From Psychrobacillus sp. OK032 (GTDB taxonomy: Bacteria > Bacillota > Bacilli > Bacillales_A > Planococcaceae), in assembly GCF_900111345.1 (NCBI RefSeq), contig NZ_FOGY01000006.1, forward strand, positions 224,773 to 288,772: a stretch of DNA of 64,000 bases, written 5' to 3'. The notes below the pieces were generated by a model. The model was not told the origin of the DNA. It was given only the letters and a program-made list of their open reading frames with translations, and searched no databases. A program made the position numbers and the translations under genes. This document shows, piece after piece, positions 8,146-16,970 of the stretch; within the stretch, counting starts at the first letter, position 1; the number at the start of each line of letters is the position of its first letter.

Positions 8146-8457
8146 GTGATTGAAGTGATAACGGTAGTACATTTTGTGATAGAATTGACAAATTCAAAAG
8201 ACTATCCCAAAAAAGTGGAGGAAATATTACAGTCAAATACTTCAATACTTCAACATATAGAGACGATTAGTATCTCTCCTATAAGTGAAAATCTTAAAGT
8301 AAATGCCTCAGCTAAATATAGAGTATTGATTGAGGAAAGAAAAGAGCATAGATTTCTAGATGACTATGTAGGTCTTGTTCTTCCAATGTTTTACCGTCGC
8401 TTTAAAGCAATGCCAGTAAGTAATCAAATTTACAAAATATCACGAATTGAAAGATAG
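8146..8457 (+). CDS. conserved-looking hypothetical protein, 103 residues
   Basis: A small protein with a GTG start at 8146, 7 nt after GGAGG (8134-8138); an upstream TTG at 8125 has no such site. It is a mixed alpha/beta protein without signal peptide or membrane segment (IEVITVVHFVIELTN..., VLIEERKEHRFLDDYVGLVLPMFYRRF). Codon use and a strong downstream terminator support a real monocistronic gene. I do not recognise the family. Confidence 0.65.
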   Translation: MIEVITVVHFVIELTNSKDYPKKVEEILQSNTSILQHIETISISPISENLKVNASAKYRVLIEERKEHRFLDDYVGLVLPMFYRRFKAMPVSNQIYKISRIER

Positions 8458-8471
8458 ACACTAGTATATAA

Positions 8472-8513
8472 AATAATCCCCCATTTGAGTGACGACTCAG
8501 ATGGGGGATTATT
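8472..8513. terminator. bidirectional intrinsic terminator
   Basis: A long stem AATAATCCCCCATTTGAGT/ACTCAGATGGGGGATTATT with a 4-nt loop lies between the small gene at 8146 and the convergent dehydrogenase gene. T-rich tracts follow on both sides. Confidence 0.88.
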
Positions 8514-8522
8514 TAGGTTTAT

Positions 8523-9698
8523 TTATCTTTCAACAATAATGCCCTCGAAAGCTGCTTTATAGATTGCAAAAATATCGTCTTTCAACAAAGGCATAGGACT
8601 ACGTGCTAAAATACGTTTTTGCTCGATCGCGTCATTCGTTAGGCTCTCTAGTGCATCTTCTGTAATGTTAAAGCCTTTTAATGTAGATGGAATATTAACG
8701 TCTTCTACTAAACGTTTTAATTCGTCAACACATTTATAAGAAGCTTCTTCCTGTGAAAGGTTTGTAGAGCTAAAGCCCATGGCGTCGTAAATATCTTTCA
8801 TGCGTTTTTCACAGCTTTGGCGAATGTAGCCCATTACATATGGAAGTAATACGGCGTTAGAGTCCCCGTGTGCTATGTGGAATTGACCACCTATCGGGTA
8901 TGCTAATGCATGAACGCCTGCAACGCCTGCATTGAAGAATGCAAGACCAGCAAGATAGCTTCCGTAGCTCATATCTGTACGAGCTTGTTTGTCTTCGCCG
9001 TTCGATACTGCAGTTCGGATAGCATTACTGATTAAGCGAATTGCCTGTAAAGCAAGTGCATCAGAAATTGGGCTCGCATTTTTCGAAATATAAGCTTCCA
9101 CTGCATGAGTTAGTGCATCGACACCTGTAGCAGCGGTTACTTTTGGTGGTAAAGAGATGGTTAAAGCAGGATCAACGATTGCCACATCTGCTAATAGATA
9201 GTCATGTGTGACGACGTCCTTTGTTGTTTCAAGAGAAAGGACAGAAATATTCGTTACTTCTGATCCTGTCCCTGAAGTAGTTGGGATTAATATCGTAGGA
9301 AGCCCTTTTTTCGTAATTTGTTTTGTGCCAGTTAAATTTAAATAATCTGCCACATTACCTTCATGCGATGCTAATACACCTGCAAGTTTTGTTAAATCTA
9401 ATGCACTACCGCCCCCGACACCAATAACCATATCGAATTCATTGTCACGCGTGTATGCAACAAGTTTTTCACCAATTGCTAATGGTGGTTCGGGTACTAC
9501 TTCTGTATAAACTTCAGTAGAGTAGCCAGCGTTTTCTAGAGGTTCTACGACTTTATTAGTTAATCCGATATCTTTTAAGAATGGATCTGTAATGATAAGG
9601 ATTTTCTTCACGTTAAAGCGATTTACTTCATCTAATAGGTGAGATAGTGAATCCCAGCCAGTATAACTAATTGGTGTGAATGTAATTTTTTCAGACAT
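8523..9698 (-). CDS. iron-containing (group III) alcohol dehydrogenase
   Basis: A 391-residue Fe-dependent NAD(P)-linked alcohol dehydrogenase. GVGGGSALD (93-101) binds NAD, and the metal ligands D194, H198 (GVDALTHAVEAY), H263 (GVHALAYPIGG) and H277 (HIAHGDSN) are all present. I chose the ATG at 9698, 8 nt after AAGGAG; an upstream GTG lies within that site. It is the last gene of an operon with an aldehyde dehydrogenase and a permease, so it probably oxidises an imported alcohol to the aldehyde. Family members act on 1,3-propanediol, ethylene glycol, 4-hydroxybutyrate and sulfonated alcohols; the sequence alone does not choose among them. Confidence 0.93.
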   Translation of the reverse strand: MSEKITFTPISYTGWDSLSHLLDEVNRFNVKKILIITDPFLKDIGLTNKVVEPLENAGYSTEVYTEVVPEPPLAIGEKLVAYTRDNEFDMVIGVGGGSALDLTKLAGVLASHEGNVADYLNLTGTKQITKKGLPTILIPTTSGTGSEVTNISVLSLETTKDVVTHDYLLADVAIVDPALTISLPPKVTAATGVDALTHAVEAYISKNASPISDALALQAIRLISNAIRTAVSNGEDKQARTDMSYGSYLAGLAFFNAGVAGVHALAYPIGGQFHIAHGDSNAVLLPYVMGYIRQSCEKRMKDIYDAMGFSSTNLSQEEASYKCVDELKRLVEDVNIPSTLKGFNITEDALESLTNDAIEQKRILARSPMPLLKDDIFAIYKAAFEGIIVER

Positions 9699-9710
9699 GC
9701 TGTTCACTCC

Positions 9711-11132
9711 TTAATTGTGATTCCAAACTACTAATTTTGTTTCTGTCATTTCATGAATTGCATATTTTAAGCCTTCTTTACCTGTACCACTTTCTTTCAC
9801 TCCACCGTATGGCATTTGGTCCACACGGTATGTTGGAATATCATTAATCATGACACCGCCAACTTCTAATTGTTTAGAAGCAAGGAAAGCTGTTTGAATG
9901 TCATTCGTAAATATGCCTGCTTGAAGACCGTAGTTTGAATCGTTAATAGCTGCGATGCCTTCTTCAACGGATGAAATACGATTAACTATGACGATTGGTG
10001 CAAATACTTCCTGGCAAGAAACTTTAGAAGTGGAGGATACATTCGTCAGAATTGTTGGCATGAAAACCCCGTTTTCAGTTGTGCCACCTGTTACAATTTC
10101 AGCCCCGTTTTGAACTGCTTCCTCCACCCAATTAATAGCACGATCTTGCTCACTAGGATGAATCATTGCAGAAATATCTGTCGATTCATCGGATGGGCTT
10201 CCAATTACAAGTTGCTTCGTTGTTGTAGCAAATTGTTTGAGAAATTCCTCAAATAATTCATCCATTACATACGTACGCTGCAGCGAAATACAAACTTGAC
10301 CTTGGTTTGAGAAGGCACCCATGACACATTTAGGTACAATTTGAGATAAATCAACGCCTTTGTCGATAATTAACCCAGCGTTTGAACCCAACTCAAGTGC
10401 AACTTTTTTCAAACCTGCCTTATTGCGAATGCCGATGCCAACAGCAGGGCTACCAGTGAACGTAATCATTTTCACTTTGTCGCTTTCAACTAAAGCATCG
10501 CCAACCGTTTTACCACTACCTGTAATGACATTAAAGGCACCTTTAGGTAAAGCTGTTTGGTCAATCAATTCAGCTAAAAATAGTGCTGAAAGGGGAGTTT
10601 GCGATGCTGGCTTCAAAACAATTGTGTTACCAGCTGCAATTGCCGGACCTACTTTATGTGCAACTAAATTTTGTGGGAAGTTGAAAGGTGTAATGGCCCC
10701 AATTACTCCTATCGGCTGTTCAATTGTGTAACCAAATCGATTTGCTCCGTTTTTCGCAGCATCCATCGGAATCATTTCACCAGTCAACCGTTTTGCTTCT
10801 TCTGCTGCAAACTTATATGTTTCGATTGTGCGATCAATTTCACCTATTGCATACTTAATCGGTTTCGCAGCTTCTAACGAAATTATTTCAGCGGCTTTTT
10901 GACGATTGTCGGTAAATAATTGAGCGATATGCTCCAAAATTTGTGCACGCTCATAGGCAGTAAGCTCTGCCATTTGTTTTTTCGCAGCGTCAGCCACCTC
11001 GATTGCTTGTTCTACCTCTTCGCGAGTCGCTTGTGGAATGTGCGCAATAATTTCTTTTGTGTGTGGCGACTTTAGTTCCGCATTTTTTTCTGAAGACTTC
11101 CATTCACCATTTACGTAGTATTGCTTGTTCAT
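9711..11132 (-). CDS. NAD(P)-dependent aldehyde dehydrogenase
   Basis: A 473-residue ALDH-superfamily enzyme with the complete active site: N151 (TPFNFP), K174 (VLKPAS), E247 (LELGS) and catalytic C281 (GQVCISLQR). The C-terminal MPYGGVKESGTGKEG is also typical. The motif set resembles the lactaldehyde, succinate-semialdehyde and phosphonoacetaldehyde dehydrogenase branch. It lies 12 nt upstream of the alcohol dehydrogenase in the same operon, so the two probably perform alcohol to aldehyde to acid. The exact aldehyde is unknown. Confidence 0.93.
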   Translation of the reverse strand: MNKQYYVNGEWKSSEKNAELKSPHTKEIIAHIPQATREEVEQAIEVADAAKKQMAELTAYERAQILEHIAQLFTDNRQKAAEIISLEAAKPIKYAIGEIDRTIETYKFAAEEAKRLTGEMIPMDAAKNGANRFGYTIEQPIGVIGAITPFNFPQNLVAHKVGPAIAAGNTIVLKPASQTPLSALFLAELIDQTALPKGAFNVITGSGKTVGDALVESDKVKMITFTGSPAVGIGIRNKAGLKKVALELGSNAGLIIDKGVDLSQIVPKCVMGAFSNQGQVCISLQRTYVMDELFEEFLKQFATTTKQLVIGSPSDESTDISAMIHPSEQDRAINWVEEAVQNGAEIVTGGTTENGVFMPTILTNVSSTSKVSCQEVFAPIVIVNRISSVEEGIAAINDSNYGLQAGIFTNDIQTAFLASKQLEVGGVMINDIPTYRVDQMPYGGVKESGTGKEGLKYAIHEMTETKLVVWNHN

Positions 11133-11149
11133 GAAATCATCCTCTCCTA

Positions 11150-12535
11150 TTATGCTTTTTCTGTAACTGATTGTTGATCTTTGGAAAATGTATTATCAAC
11201 TTCTCCTTTGAAGAAGTTTTTACCGTAAATTAATAAGCAAAGTAGAATACCTACAGCAAATGCCCATGTAGCGCCTTTGATACAAAGAACAGCAGCAATA
11301 ATGCCTGCGATACCTAAATCTGTTTGGCTACGGGCTTCAAGTACACCAACTTTCACACTTACGTAACCTTGAATTAACATAGTTAACGCTAAAGCAACAC
11401 CTAAGATTGGTTGTACTAAGCTAACGATTGGTAGTAAGAGTAAACCTGTATTTGTACCCCAACGGAATGATCCAATTCCTCCAAAGAACGAATCCATCGC
11501 TTTACGCCCTTTTTTATAACGCTCTATCATTACTACTTGCATTGCTGTCCAGTTTGGACCACACATTGTAACGTCTGGACCTAAAATACTCATGAAACTA
11601 TTACGCAAACCGAAAATTAAGTGTGCGCGGCTAGGCTGATACTCAAGTTTTTCATCTGGACGAGCCGCAGCTCCATCTGCAACCAATACTTTGTTCTGTA
11701 GTACGTCACCGAAAAGTACAATATATGCTGCCAAAACTGTAGGTAATCCAGTAATGAACATCAGTAATGGTGGCAAACCTAAACCAAATATTGTGTATTC
11801 ATTCCATAATGTAATGAAATCAGGAGATGAGAATCCCCATTCAATTTTTGGCCAAGGCGCTTCACCAAATAATGGTGCAATAACTACCGCGATAATAATA
11901 ACTGGGAAGATCCCTAATTTTGCTATTGTACCCCAAAATGGATTGCTTTTTTGGAATGTAGCAAAATGTTTAGAGAATAAAAGATAGAAACCAATCCCTA
12001 TTGCAATTGTAATTGTCCAAGGAAAATCGTCAAACTTACCACCTATTTGGAATACAGAAATAACGGCTGCTAGCCCTGCGCCTAGGATAATACCTGCTTT
12101 CATAGCAGAAGGAATTAATTGAACTACTTTTGTCGCTAAGCCTGTCGCACCAAGGAATATGGAGAGCAACCCAAGCGTCATCTGGAAGGAAATTAGCGCA
12201 TGGACTCGTTCTGGTCCTTCAGGGAACTGCTGACAGTACAGCATAATTAACGGTATCGCTGGTGTAATCCAGCCCGGCACGACTGGGTCACCAAGTAAGT
12301 GGTGAGTTAAATAGAAAAGGCCGTTTAAAATTACAATTGCTAAAGCTACTTCAAATGGCATTCCGAGTAGGGTCATTAATAGTGGGATCGCCGATAAATC
12401 AACGGCACACATTAATAGACCTTGTACATAGTCTGGCCACTCAAAACGGTAATGAATAAAAGGTAAACGAATTTTAAAAGGCCCTGCTGGTATGTATGGC
12501 GCTTCTTCTCCATATTTCCTATCTTTCCATTTCAT
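11150..12535 (-). CDS. multi-pass membrane permease of a catabolic operon
   Basis: A 461-residue integral membrane protein with about 12 hydrophobic segments and a charged 19-residue C-terminal tail. The pattern of short re-entrant-like motifs (DPVVPGWITPAIPLI early; ILGPDVTMCGPNWTA late) resembles inverted-repeat carriers such as the NCS2/SulP fold, but I do not recognise the family with certainty. It is the first gene of the operon with the ALDH and Fe-ADH, behind a pair of LacI-type operators, so it should import the alcohol or its precursor. Confidence 0.75.
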   Translation of the reverse strand: MKWKDRKYGEEAPYIPAGPFKIRLPFIHYRFEWPDYVQGLLMCAVDLSAIPLLMTLLGMPFEVALAIVILNGLFYLTHHLLGDPVVPGWITPAIPLIMLYCQQFPEGPERVHALISFQMTLGLLSIFLGATGLATKVVQLIPSAMKAGIILGAGLAAVISVFQIGGKFDDFPWTITIAIGIGFYLLFSKHFATFQKSNPFWGTIAKLGIFPVIIIAVVIAPLFGEAPWPKIEWGFSSPDFITLWNEYTIFGLGLPPLLMFITGLPTVLAAYIVLFGDVLQNKVLVADGAAARPDEKLEYQPSRAHLIFGLRNSFMSILGPDVTMCGPNWTAMQVVMIERYKKGRKAMDSFFGGIGSFRWGTNTGLLLLPIVSLVQPILGVALALTMLIQGYVSVKVGVLEARSQTDLGIAGIIAAVLCIKGATWAFAVGILLCLLIYGKNFFKGEVDNTFSKDQQSVTEKA

Positions 12536-12606
12536 AAACTAATTTCTCCCCCTGTCATCAACTGAAACCCCTTACAAAACTGAATAAAAAAAATAGACAG
12601 TAAAAC

Positions 12607-12674
12607 GTGAAATGAATGCGTAACCATTTATAAAGAAAAAATATTGTATTCTAAATGGTTACGTATTCATTTTA
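12607..12674. promoter_or_regulatory. paired LacI-type operators in inverted arrangement
   Basis: Two 18-bp pseudo-palindromes, 12611-12628 and 12654-12671, both fit AATGnnTACGTAnnCATT (one mismatch in the first) with the central CG typical of LacI-family operators. They also form a large inverted repeat of each other. Their centres are 43 bp apart, about four helical turns, upstream of the permease operon and just downstream of the LacI-type regulator gene. Assignment to that regulator is inference. Confidence 0.65.
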
Positions 12675-12683
12675 CTTAAAAAT

Positions 12684-12713
12684 ATAAAACAAACCTCTAA
12701 AAGTTTGTTTTAT
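12684..12713 (-). terminator. probable terminator of the LacI-type gene
   Basis: The perfect 11-bp inverted repeat ATAAAACAAAC/GTTTGTTTTAT overlaps the stop codon of the regulator and is followed on the minus strand by an A/T tract. The stem is AT-rich, so termination may be partial. Confidence 0.5.
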
Positions 12714-13702
12714 ATTTTCCGCGTTGTACTTCTATCAAACACTTTAACAGATTCAGTGATTTGTATGCAACTATTATTTTTGTTTTCAATCATTTCAATT
12801 AATTTGCAAATAGCTAAATAACCGAGGTTTTGCTCAGAGATGCTACCGACAGTAGTAAGTTGAACCAAACAGTGTCTACTCAAATCCACATTATCAATTC
12901 CAATGATACTGATATCCTCTGGAACAGTGAAATCTTCTTGAATTGCAATGTCTATTAAGTATAAAGCAAGAGAATCTGCACCCGCGCAAATGGCAGTCGG
13001 GCGGTGTTCCAGTTGCATTAATTCATGAAAAGCACGTGTAATATCTTGTTTGGAAGTGTCTGTATTAAAAATATACTGTTTAGGTAGGGGTAATTTATTA
13101 TCTTTCATCGCTTGAAGAAATCCAAGATACCGGTTGTTGAATGTACTAACAGACAATGTTCCACCAACCCATGCAATGGCTGTATGACCTTGTTCAATCA
13201 TATGCTTTGCTGATAAATAACCTGCTTGGAAATTATCGATTTCTACAAAATACTCATTGTTTTTATGTTTTCGATTATATGTAATAAAGGGAATATCCAT
13301 ACGAGAAAGCTTATCGAATATAGGATCGTCTAATAATATACATGATAAAATAACACCGTCAACTTTATGCTCGATGGCAGTTGCGTATGCTTCATTTAAC
13401 TTTTCATCATTCACGAATTGTACATTAACACGGTAACCCATTTCATTGGCATAATTGACGATGGCAGATGTCGTGTCAACAAAAAATGGATTGTGAAGTG
13501 GTCCTGATAAAAGAGCAATTGTCCCGGTTTTGTTTTGTACGAGAGAACGTGCATGTCCATTTGGGACATAGTTTAATTCGTTGATTGCTTTCATAACTTT
13601 ATCAAAAGTAGGCTTTTTAACAAACTCTGGAGAATTTAAAACACGTGAAACGGTCGTTTGAGAGACGCCTGCGTGCTTTGCTACGTCTTTCGATGATACC
13701 AA
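12710..13702 (-). CDS. LacI-family transcriptional regulator
   Basis: A 330-residue LacI/GalR regulator. The helix-turn-helix and hinge helix are at residues 4-60 (SKDVAKHAGVSQTTVSRVLN, then YVPNGHARSL), followed by a periplasmic-binding-protein-like ligand domain (IALLSGPLHNPFF, DGVILS, AIAWVGG, ICAGADSLA, ISIIGIDNVD). I chose the TTG at 13702, 8 nt after AAGGAG, which gives the standard family length; the frame is open to 13765 without a ribosome binding site. It lies directly upstream of the permease-ALDH-ADH operon and two LacI-type operators, and is its likely regulator. Confidence 0.92.
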   Translation of the reverse strand: MVSSKDVAKHAGVSQTTVSRVLNSPEFVKKPTFDKVMKAINELNYVPNGHARSLVQNKTGTIALLSGPLHNPFFVDTTSAIVNYANEMGYRVNVQFVNDEKLNEAYATAIEHKVDGVILSCILLDDPIFDKLSRMDIPFITYNRKHKNNEYFVEIDNFQAGYLSAKHMIEQGHTAIAWVGGTLSVSTFNNRYLGFLQAMKDNKLPLPKQYIFNTDTSKQDITRAFHELMQLEHRPTAICAGADSLALYLIDIAIQEDFTVPEDISIIGIDNVDLSRHCLVQLTTVGSISEQNLGYLAICKLIEMIENKNNSCIQITESVKVFDRSTTRKI

Positions 13703-13817
13703 AATAATCGCTCCTTTTATATGAAGTAATGTATAGTGATAACTATATAAGGAATCTGATAACATGACTACTAAATTTTATAAAATATAAAGATAAACAA
13801 GGAAAAGAGGGCTACAA

Positions 13818-14582
13818 ATGTGTTTAATTAATTTTCAATTTCATGACCACCCAAACTATAAACTGATCGTTGTGGCAAATCGGGATGAGTTTTATGATCG
13901 GAAAACGGAACCTGCACGCTTTTGGGAGGATGCTCCAAATTTATTGGCAGGTCGAGATTTAGTCGGGTTAGGAACTTGGTTAGGTATTACAAAAGAAGGA
14001 AAGTTCGCAGCATTAACGAATTATCGCAATCCATTAGAAGTAGGTGTTGGGAAGATTTCTCGTGGTGAAATAGTTCAAAAATATTTGGTTGGAAGTCTAT
14101 CATCAGAAGAATATCTTAAATCCTTAGATAGGGACAAAGAAAAGTACAATGGATTCAACTTGATTCTAGGTAATCCAGAAAAACTGCACTATTATAATAA
14201 TATTGAGGGGGAAATTACAGAGATTGATCCTGGAACTCATGGATTGAGCAATAAATTTTTGAACACGGAGTGGCCAAAGGTTATTAAGGGAAGAGAGGGT
14301 TTAAAAGCATATAGTTCAAGTAAAAAGGAGCTCGATCTAGAGGGACTGTTTGCAATTATGAAGGATGCGGAAGTTGCTATGGATGATAATCTACCAAATA
14401 CAGGAGTAGGTATAGAACTCGAGCGAAATTTATCACCGTTATTTATTAAAATTCCCAATTACGGTACTCGATGCTCCACGATTGTATTAATAGATCATAC
14501 TAATCAAGTTATGTTTGCGGAACGTACATATCTGAATGGAGAATTTTCTAGTGATAAGCGTTTTTCCTTTAAACTAGCTTAA
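13818..14582 (+). CDS. NRDE-family (TANGO2-like) protein
   Basis: A 254-residue protein that begins MCLINF and carries the family-naming VVANRDEFYDR motif, then GRDLVGLGTWLGITKEGKFAALTNYRNP and, near the C-terminus, RCSTIVLID. The N-terminal Cys after Met suggests an Ntn-hydrolase-like fold; the biochemical role is unsettled, and the eukaryotic homologue TANGO2 is linked to haem/lipid metabolism. GAGGG precedes the ATG. It stands alone, divergent from the LacI-type gene and convergent with the tRNA cluster. Confidence 0.9.
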   Translation: MCLINFQFHDHPNYKLIVVANRDEFYDRKTEPARFWEDAPNLLAGRDLVGLGTWLGITKEGKFAALTNYRNPLEVGVGKISRGEIVQKYLVGSLSSEEYLKSLDRDKEKYNGFNLILGNPEKLHYYNNIEGEITEIDPGTHGLSNKFLNTEWPKVIKGREGLKAYSSSKKELDLEGLFAIMKDAEVAMDDNLPNTGVGIELERNLSPLFIKIPNYGTRCSTIVLIDHTNQVMFAERTYLNGEFSSDKRFSFKLA

Positions 14583-14656
14583 ATTATTTCTAATTAATGG
14601 CAAAAAAAATAACCATTCATAAGTTAAATACTTAGAAAGGTTAACATTTTTAAGAT

Positions 14657-14730
14657 TGGAGCGGGTGAAGAGAATCGAACTCTCATCATCAGCTTGGAAG
14701 GCTGAGGTTTTACCACTAAACTACACCCGC
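14657..14730 (-). tRNA. tRNA-Gly (anticodon TCC)
   Basis: A complete 74-nt cloverleaf with GCGGGTG/CACCCGC acceptor stem, anticodon TCC in the loop TTCCAA, TTCGATT in the T arm and an encoded CCA end. Last gene of a five-tRNA cluster. Confidence 0.96.
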
Positions 14731-14737
14731 ATTATAA

Positions 14738-14813
14738 TGGTGGCTCAGGACGGAATCGAACCGCCGACACAAGGATTTTCAGTCCTTTGCTCTACCGACT
14801 GAGCTACTGAGCC
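14738..14813 (-). tRNA. tRNA-Phe (anticodon GAA)
   Basis: A complete 76-nt cloverleaf with GGCTCAG/CTGAGCC acceptor stem, anticodon GAA, TTCGATT in the T arm and encoded CCA. Confidence 0.96.
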
Positions 14814-14896
14814 ATTTTGATTTACGTTAAGTTTCGCATTTCTTTTTCAGCTGCTTGCTTATCCTAAATCTTAAACTAATAAATTTCAAAAAAAAA

Positions 14897-14972
14897 TGGC
14901 GGTCCCGACCGGGATCGAACCGGCGATCTCCTGCGTGACAGGCAGGCATGTTAACCGCTACACCACGGGACC
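14897..14972 (-). tRNA. tRNA-Asp (anticodon GTC)
   Basis: A complete 76-nt cloverleaf with GGTCCCG/CGGGACC acceptor stem, anticodon GTC, TTCGATC in the T arm and encoded CCA. Confidence 0.96.
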
Positions 14973-14975
14973 ATT

Positions 14976-15052
<77 letters not shown>

Positions 15053-15086
15053 ACAATAATATAGTTGATAATTTTAAAAGTGAAAA

Positions 15087-15179
15087 TGGAGGAGGAAGAG
15101 GGATTCGAACCCCCGCGCGGTATGACCCGCCTGTCGGTTTTCAAGACCGATCCCTTCAGCCGAACTTGGGTATTCCTCC
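15087..15179 (-). tRNA. tRNA-Ser (anticodon TGA)
   Basis: A 93-nt tRNA with the long variable arm typical of serine, GGAGGAA/TTCCTCC acceptor stem, anticodon TGA and encoded CCA. First gene of the cluster. Confidence 0.95.
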
Positions 15180-15223
15180 GAGTTACTAATATGTTTTGCT
15201 AATAATTATCAGCGACAAATTAT

Positions 15224-15252
15224 ATTATAAATTGTTTTCCTGATAAATGCAA
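15224..15252 (-). promoter_or_regulatory. sigma-A promoter of the tRNA cluster
   Basis: On the minus strand, TTGCAT (15252-15247), a 17-nt spacer and a perfect TATAAT (15229-15224) lie 45 nt before tRNA-Ser. This would drive all five tRNA genes. Confidence 0.8.
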
Positions 15253-15401
15253 TGCTTTTTTTAAATAAATATAAAAAAGCGGTTTAATTGTTTTATTTTA
15301 CTACTAAATATTATTTAATTAGGCTTGTTAAATAACTATATTGGTAATTGAATAGTTGATCGTCTGCACTTTCAAAAGGTAATGTTCAGTCTGCTTAGAT
15401 T

Positions 15402-15701
15402 ATGGTCGAATATTTAGGGCGAATAGGTAATAATCAACATAAAGTATTACCTACTAATGGTTTTAATAAGAAAAGTTATCCTTTGCCGAGGGACATTATA
15501 GCCAGAACTTTAGCTCATATGAAAATAGAGATTCTACCAGTTTTATTGGATGTACTAAAGACAGATAATACTCTTGCAATTAGAGAAGTCATTGCTGGAA
15601 TAGGATTTATGTGTTTTTACCACAAAATACATTCTAATAATCAAATTATTGATGCACTTTTACTGTCCTTAAAGAAATTGAAAAGTTACCTATCTTATTG
15701 A
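15402..15701 (+). CDS. possible small hypothetical or gene remnant
   Basis: A 99-residue frame without a ribosome binding site; a stop codon lies just two codons upstream. The helical, Leu/Ile-rich C-terminal half (ILPVLLDVLKTDNTLAIREVIAGIGF, then ALLLSLKKLKSY) looks like one or two HEAT-type repeats, so it may be the tail of a decayed longer gene. Support is weak: start and expression are doubtful. Confidence 0.35.
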   Translation: MVEYLGRIGNNQHKVLPTNGFNKKSYPLPRDIIARTLAHMKIEILPVLLDVLKTDNTLAIREVIAGIGFMCFYHKIHSNNQIIDALLLSLKKLKSYLSY

Positions 15702-15751
15702 TAAGTTATTTTTATATCGTAATTATCAACGATAAATTTAAAAAAGTATTT

Positions 15752-15781
15752 AATTAAAAAAGCATCTCTACCCAGAGACGC
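15752..15781 (-). terminator. intrinsic terminator of the acidic hypothetical gene
   Basis: The stem GCGTCTCT/AGAGATGC on the minus strand (15781-15774 with 15769-15762) has a 4-nt loop and is followed by a run of T residues, just after the stop at 15791. Confidence 0.8.
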
Positions 15782-15790
15782 GATCTTAAT

Positions 15791-16426
15791 TTATTCGTTT
15801 ATAATTTCTTCATAACCTACCATTTTATCGAGATGGCTGGCAATCATTGCGATGATTGTACTTCCCTCTTCTTTTTTAAAGCTAAAGTTACTTTCATCTT
15901 CGAAATACTCGGAGTCTTCCGTCCAGATACGGTTAACTCTTCGTAGAACGCCATCTCCATTTGCACTGTCGATACCAAATTGATAGGTTACTTCAATCTT
16001 ATCTTCAATATGGAAAGCGGTAACTTCTGGAGTTTCCCATTCAACGTCAATTTCTTCAAGCGTAATTTCTCCATCTAGAACTTCGTATTCCTCTTCCAAA
16101 TCATAATAATCGGCGTCATCATCTTCCATAAATTCATGAAAGCTTTCATGAATGGCTTCAATGATATCCGTTATGTCATCTAAAATAATTCGTGTTGGTT
16201 GTTGGAGTACTGTATCAAAATTTTCCTCGTAAAATTCTTCATTGTGAGGGTCGAAAAGCAGAGTATAGAAATATTCTCTTTCATCTGTATCTGTTTCGAC
16301 AAAAAATTCAATTCGTGGATGTTTGGAAGCCTTATTTATACTCATATGTCCACTTTTGTCATATTCCTCACAAATGGATTCCAATTGTTCCTGAAGCTCA
16401 CTAGTTACTCTGTTAAACCATTCCAT
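15791..16426 (-). CDS. acidic hypothetical protein, about 211 residues
   Basis: A very acidic soluble protein (DDDADYYDLEEEYEVLDGE in the middle) with no signal peptide, membrane segment or recognised catalytic motif. I chose the second ATG (16426), 8 nt after GAGG; an ATG six nucleotides upstream lies too close to the site. It is expressed alone with its own terminator. I do not recognise the family; the overall look, a WF-rich N-terminus and an even spread of aromatic and acidic residues, resembles small Bacillales proteins of unknown function. Confidence 0.75.
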   Translation of the reverse strand: MEWFNRVTSELQEQLESICEEYDKSGHMSINKASKHPRIEFFVETDTDEREYFYTLLFDPHNEEFYEENFDTVLQQPTRIILDDITDIIEAIHESFHEFMEDDDADYYDLEEEYEVLDGEITLEEIDVEWETPEVTAFHIEDKIEVTYQFGIDSANGDGVLRRVNRIWTEDSEYFEDESNFSFKKEEGSTIIAMIASHLDKMVGYEEIINE

Positions 16427-16606
16427 CGACATATCCTCTTCGCCTCTTTTGTAGTATTTTTCCTCTTCTATCTTCTCCTAATTTGTTCATTTAATTCATG
16501 CTATTTATAATCTTTTTTTGTGTTAATTATTAAGCTGAATAGTTTTAGTTTGAATGGGGACTATAATTGTCGTGTGAACATATTTTGAAAAAAAGGAGGA
16601 ACAAAA

Positions 16607-16840
16607 ATGAGTAAAAACACTCCAAAGCCAGATGATCGTTCAGATAATGTAGAAAAGCTTCAAGATATGGTGAAGAATACAAAGGACAATATGGAAGCCG
16701 CTGAAGAATTAATGGGTTATACCAATGGTAGGGAACGTGAGGCACTCAAACAGAAAAATGAACGTCGTGAAGAGAGTCTTGAAGCCTTTCGAAAAGAGAT
16801 CGTTGATGAAGAGAATGCACGAAAAAATGGTTATTCATAA
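16607..16840 (+). CDS. tlp: small acid-soluble spore protein, Tlp family
   Basis: A 77-residue hydrophilic protein closely following the Tlp pattern: PKPDDRSDNVEKLQDMVKNT near the start, then EEL, then ALKQKNERREESLEAFRKEI and the C-terminal NARKNGY. Tlp is packed into the forespore of Bacillus species and is made late in sporulation under sigma-F/sigma-G. AAGGAGG lies 8 nt before the ATG. TGAATA at 16536-16541 matches a sigma-G -35 box, but I see only a weak -10, so the promoter is unproved. The gene is direct evidence that the organism forms endospores. Confidence 0.92.
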   Translation: MSKNTPKPDDRSDNVEKLQDMVKNTKDNMEAAEELMGYTNGREREALKQKNERREESLEAFRKEIVDEENARKNGYS

Positions 16841-16852
16841 ATAATTAGTAAA

Positions 16853-16882
16853 AAGATGGAGAGAAATGCTCCATCTTTTTTA
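16853..16882 (+). terminator. intrinsic terminator of tlp
   Basis: AAGATGGAG/CTCCATCTT stem with a 7-nt loop followed by six T residues. Confidence 0.9.
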
Positions 16883-16970
16883 ATTGTAAAATTTATCTCG
16901 TTTATATGAACATAGGTGCTTCTTTTTTGGACAATCTAAGAGAAAGAAGAAAGTTGTATGAGGTGATTTT

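Noticed and set aside
16192..16510. Plus-strand frames of 70 and 103 residues rich in Phe/Cys
   Set aside because: Antisense to the acidic protein gene at 15791; the aromatic bias is the mirror of acidic codons.
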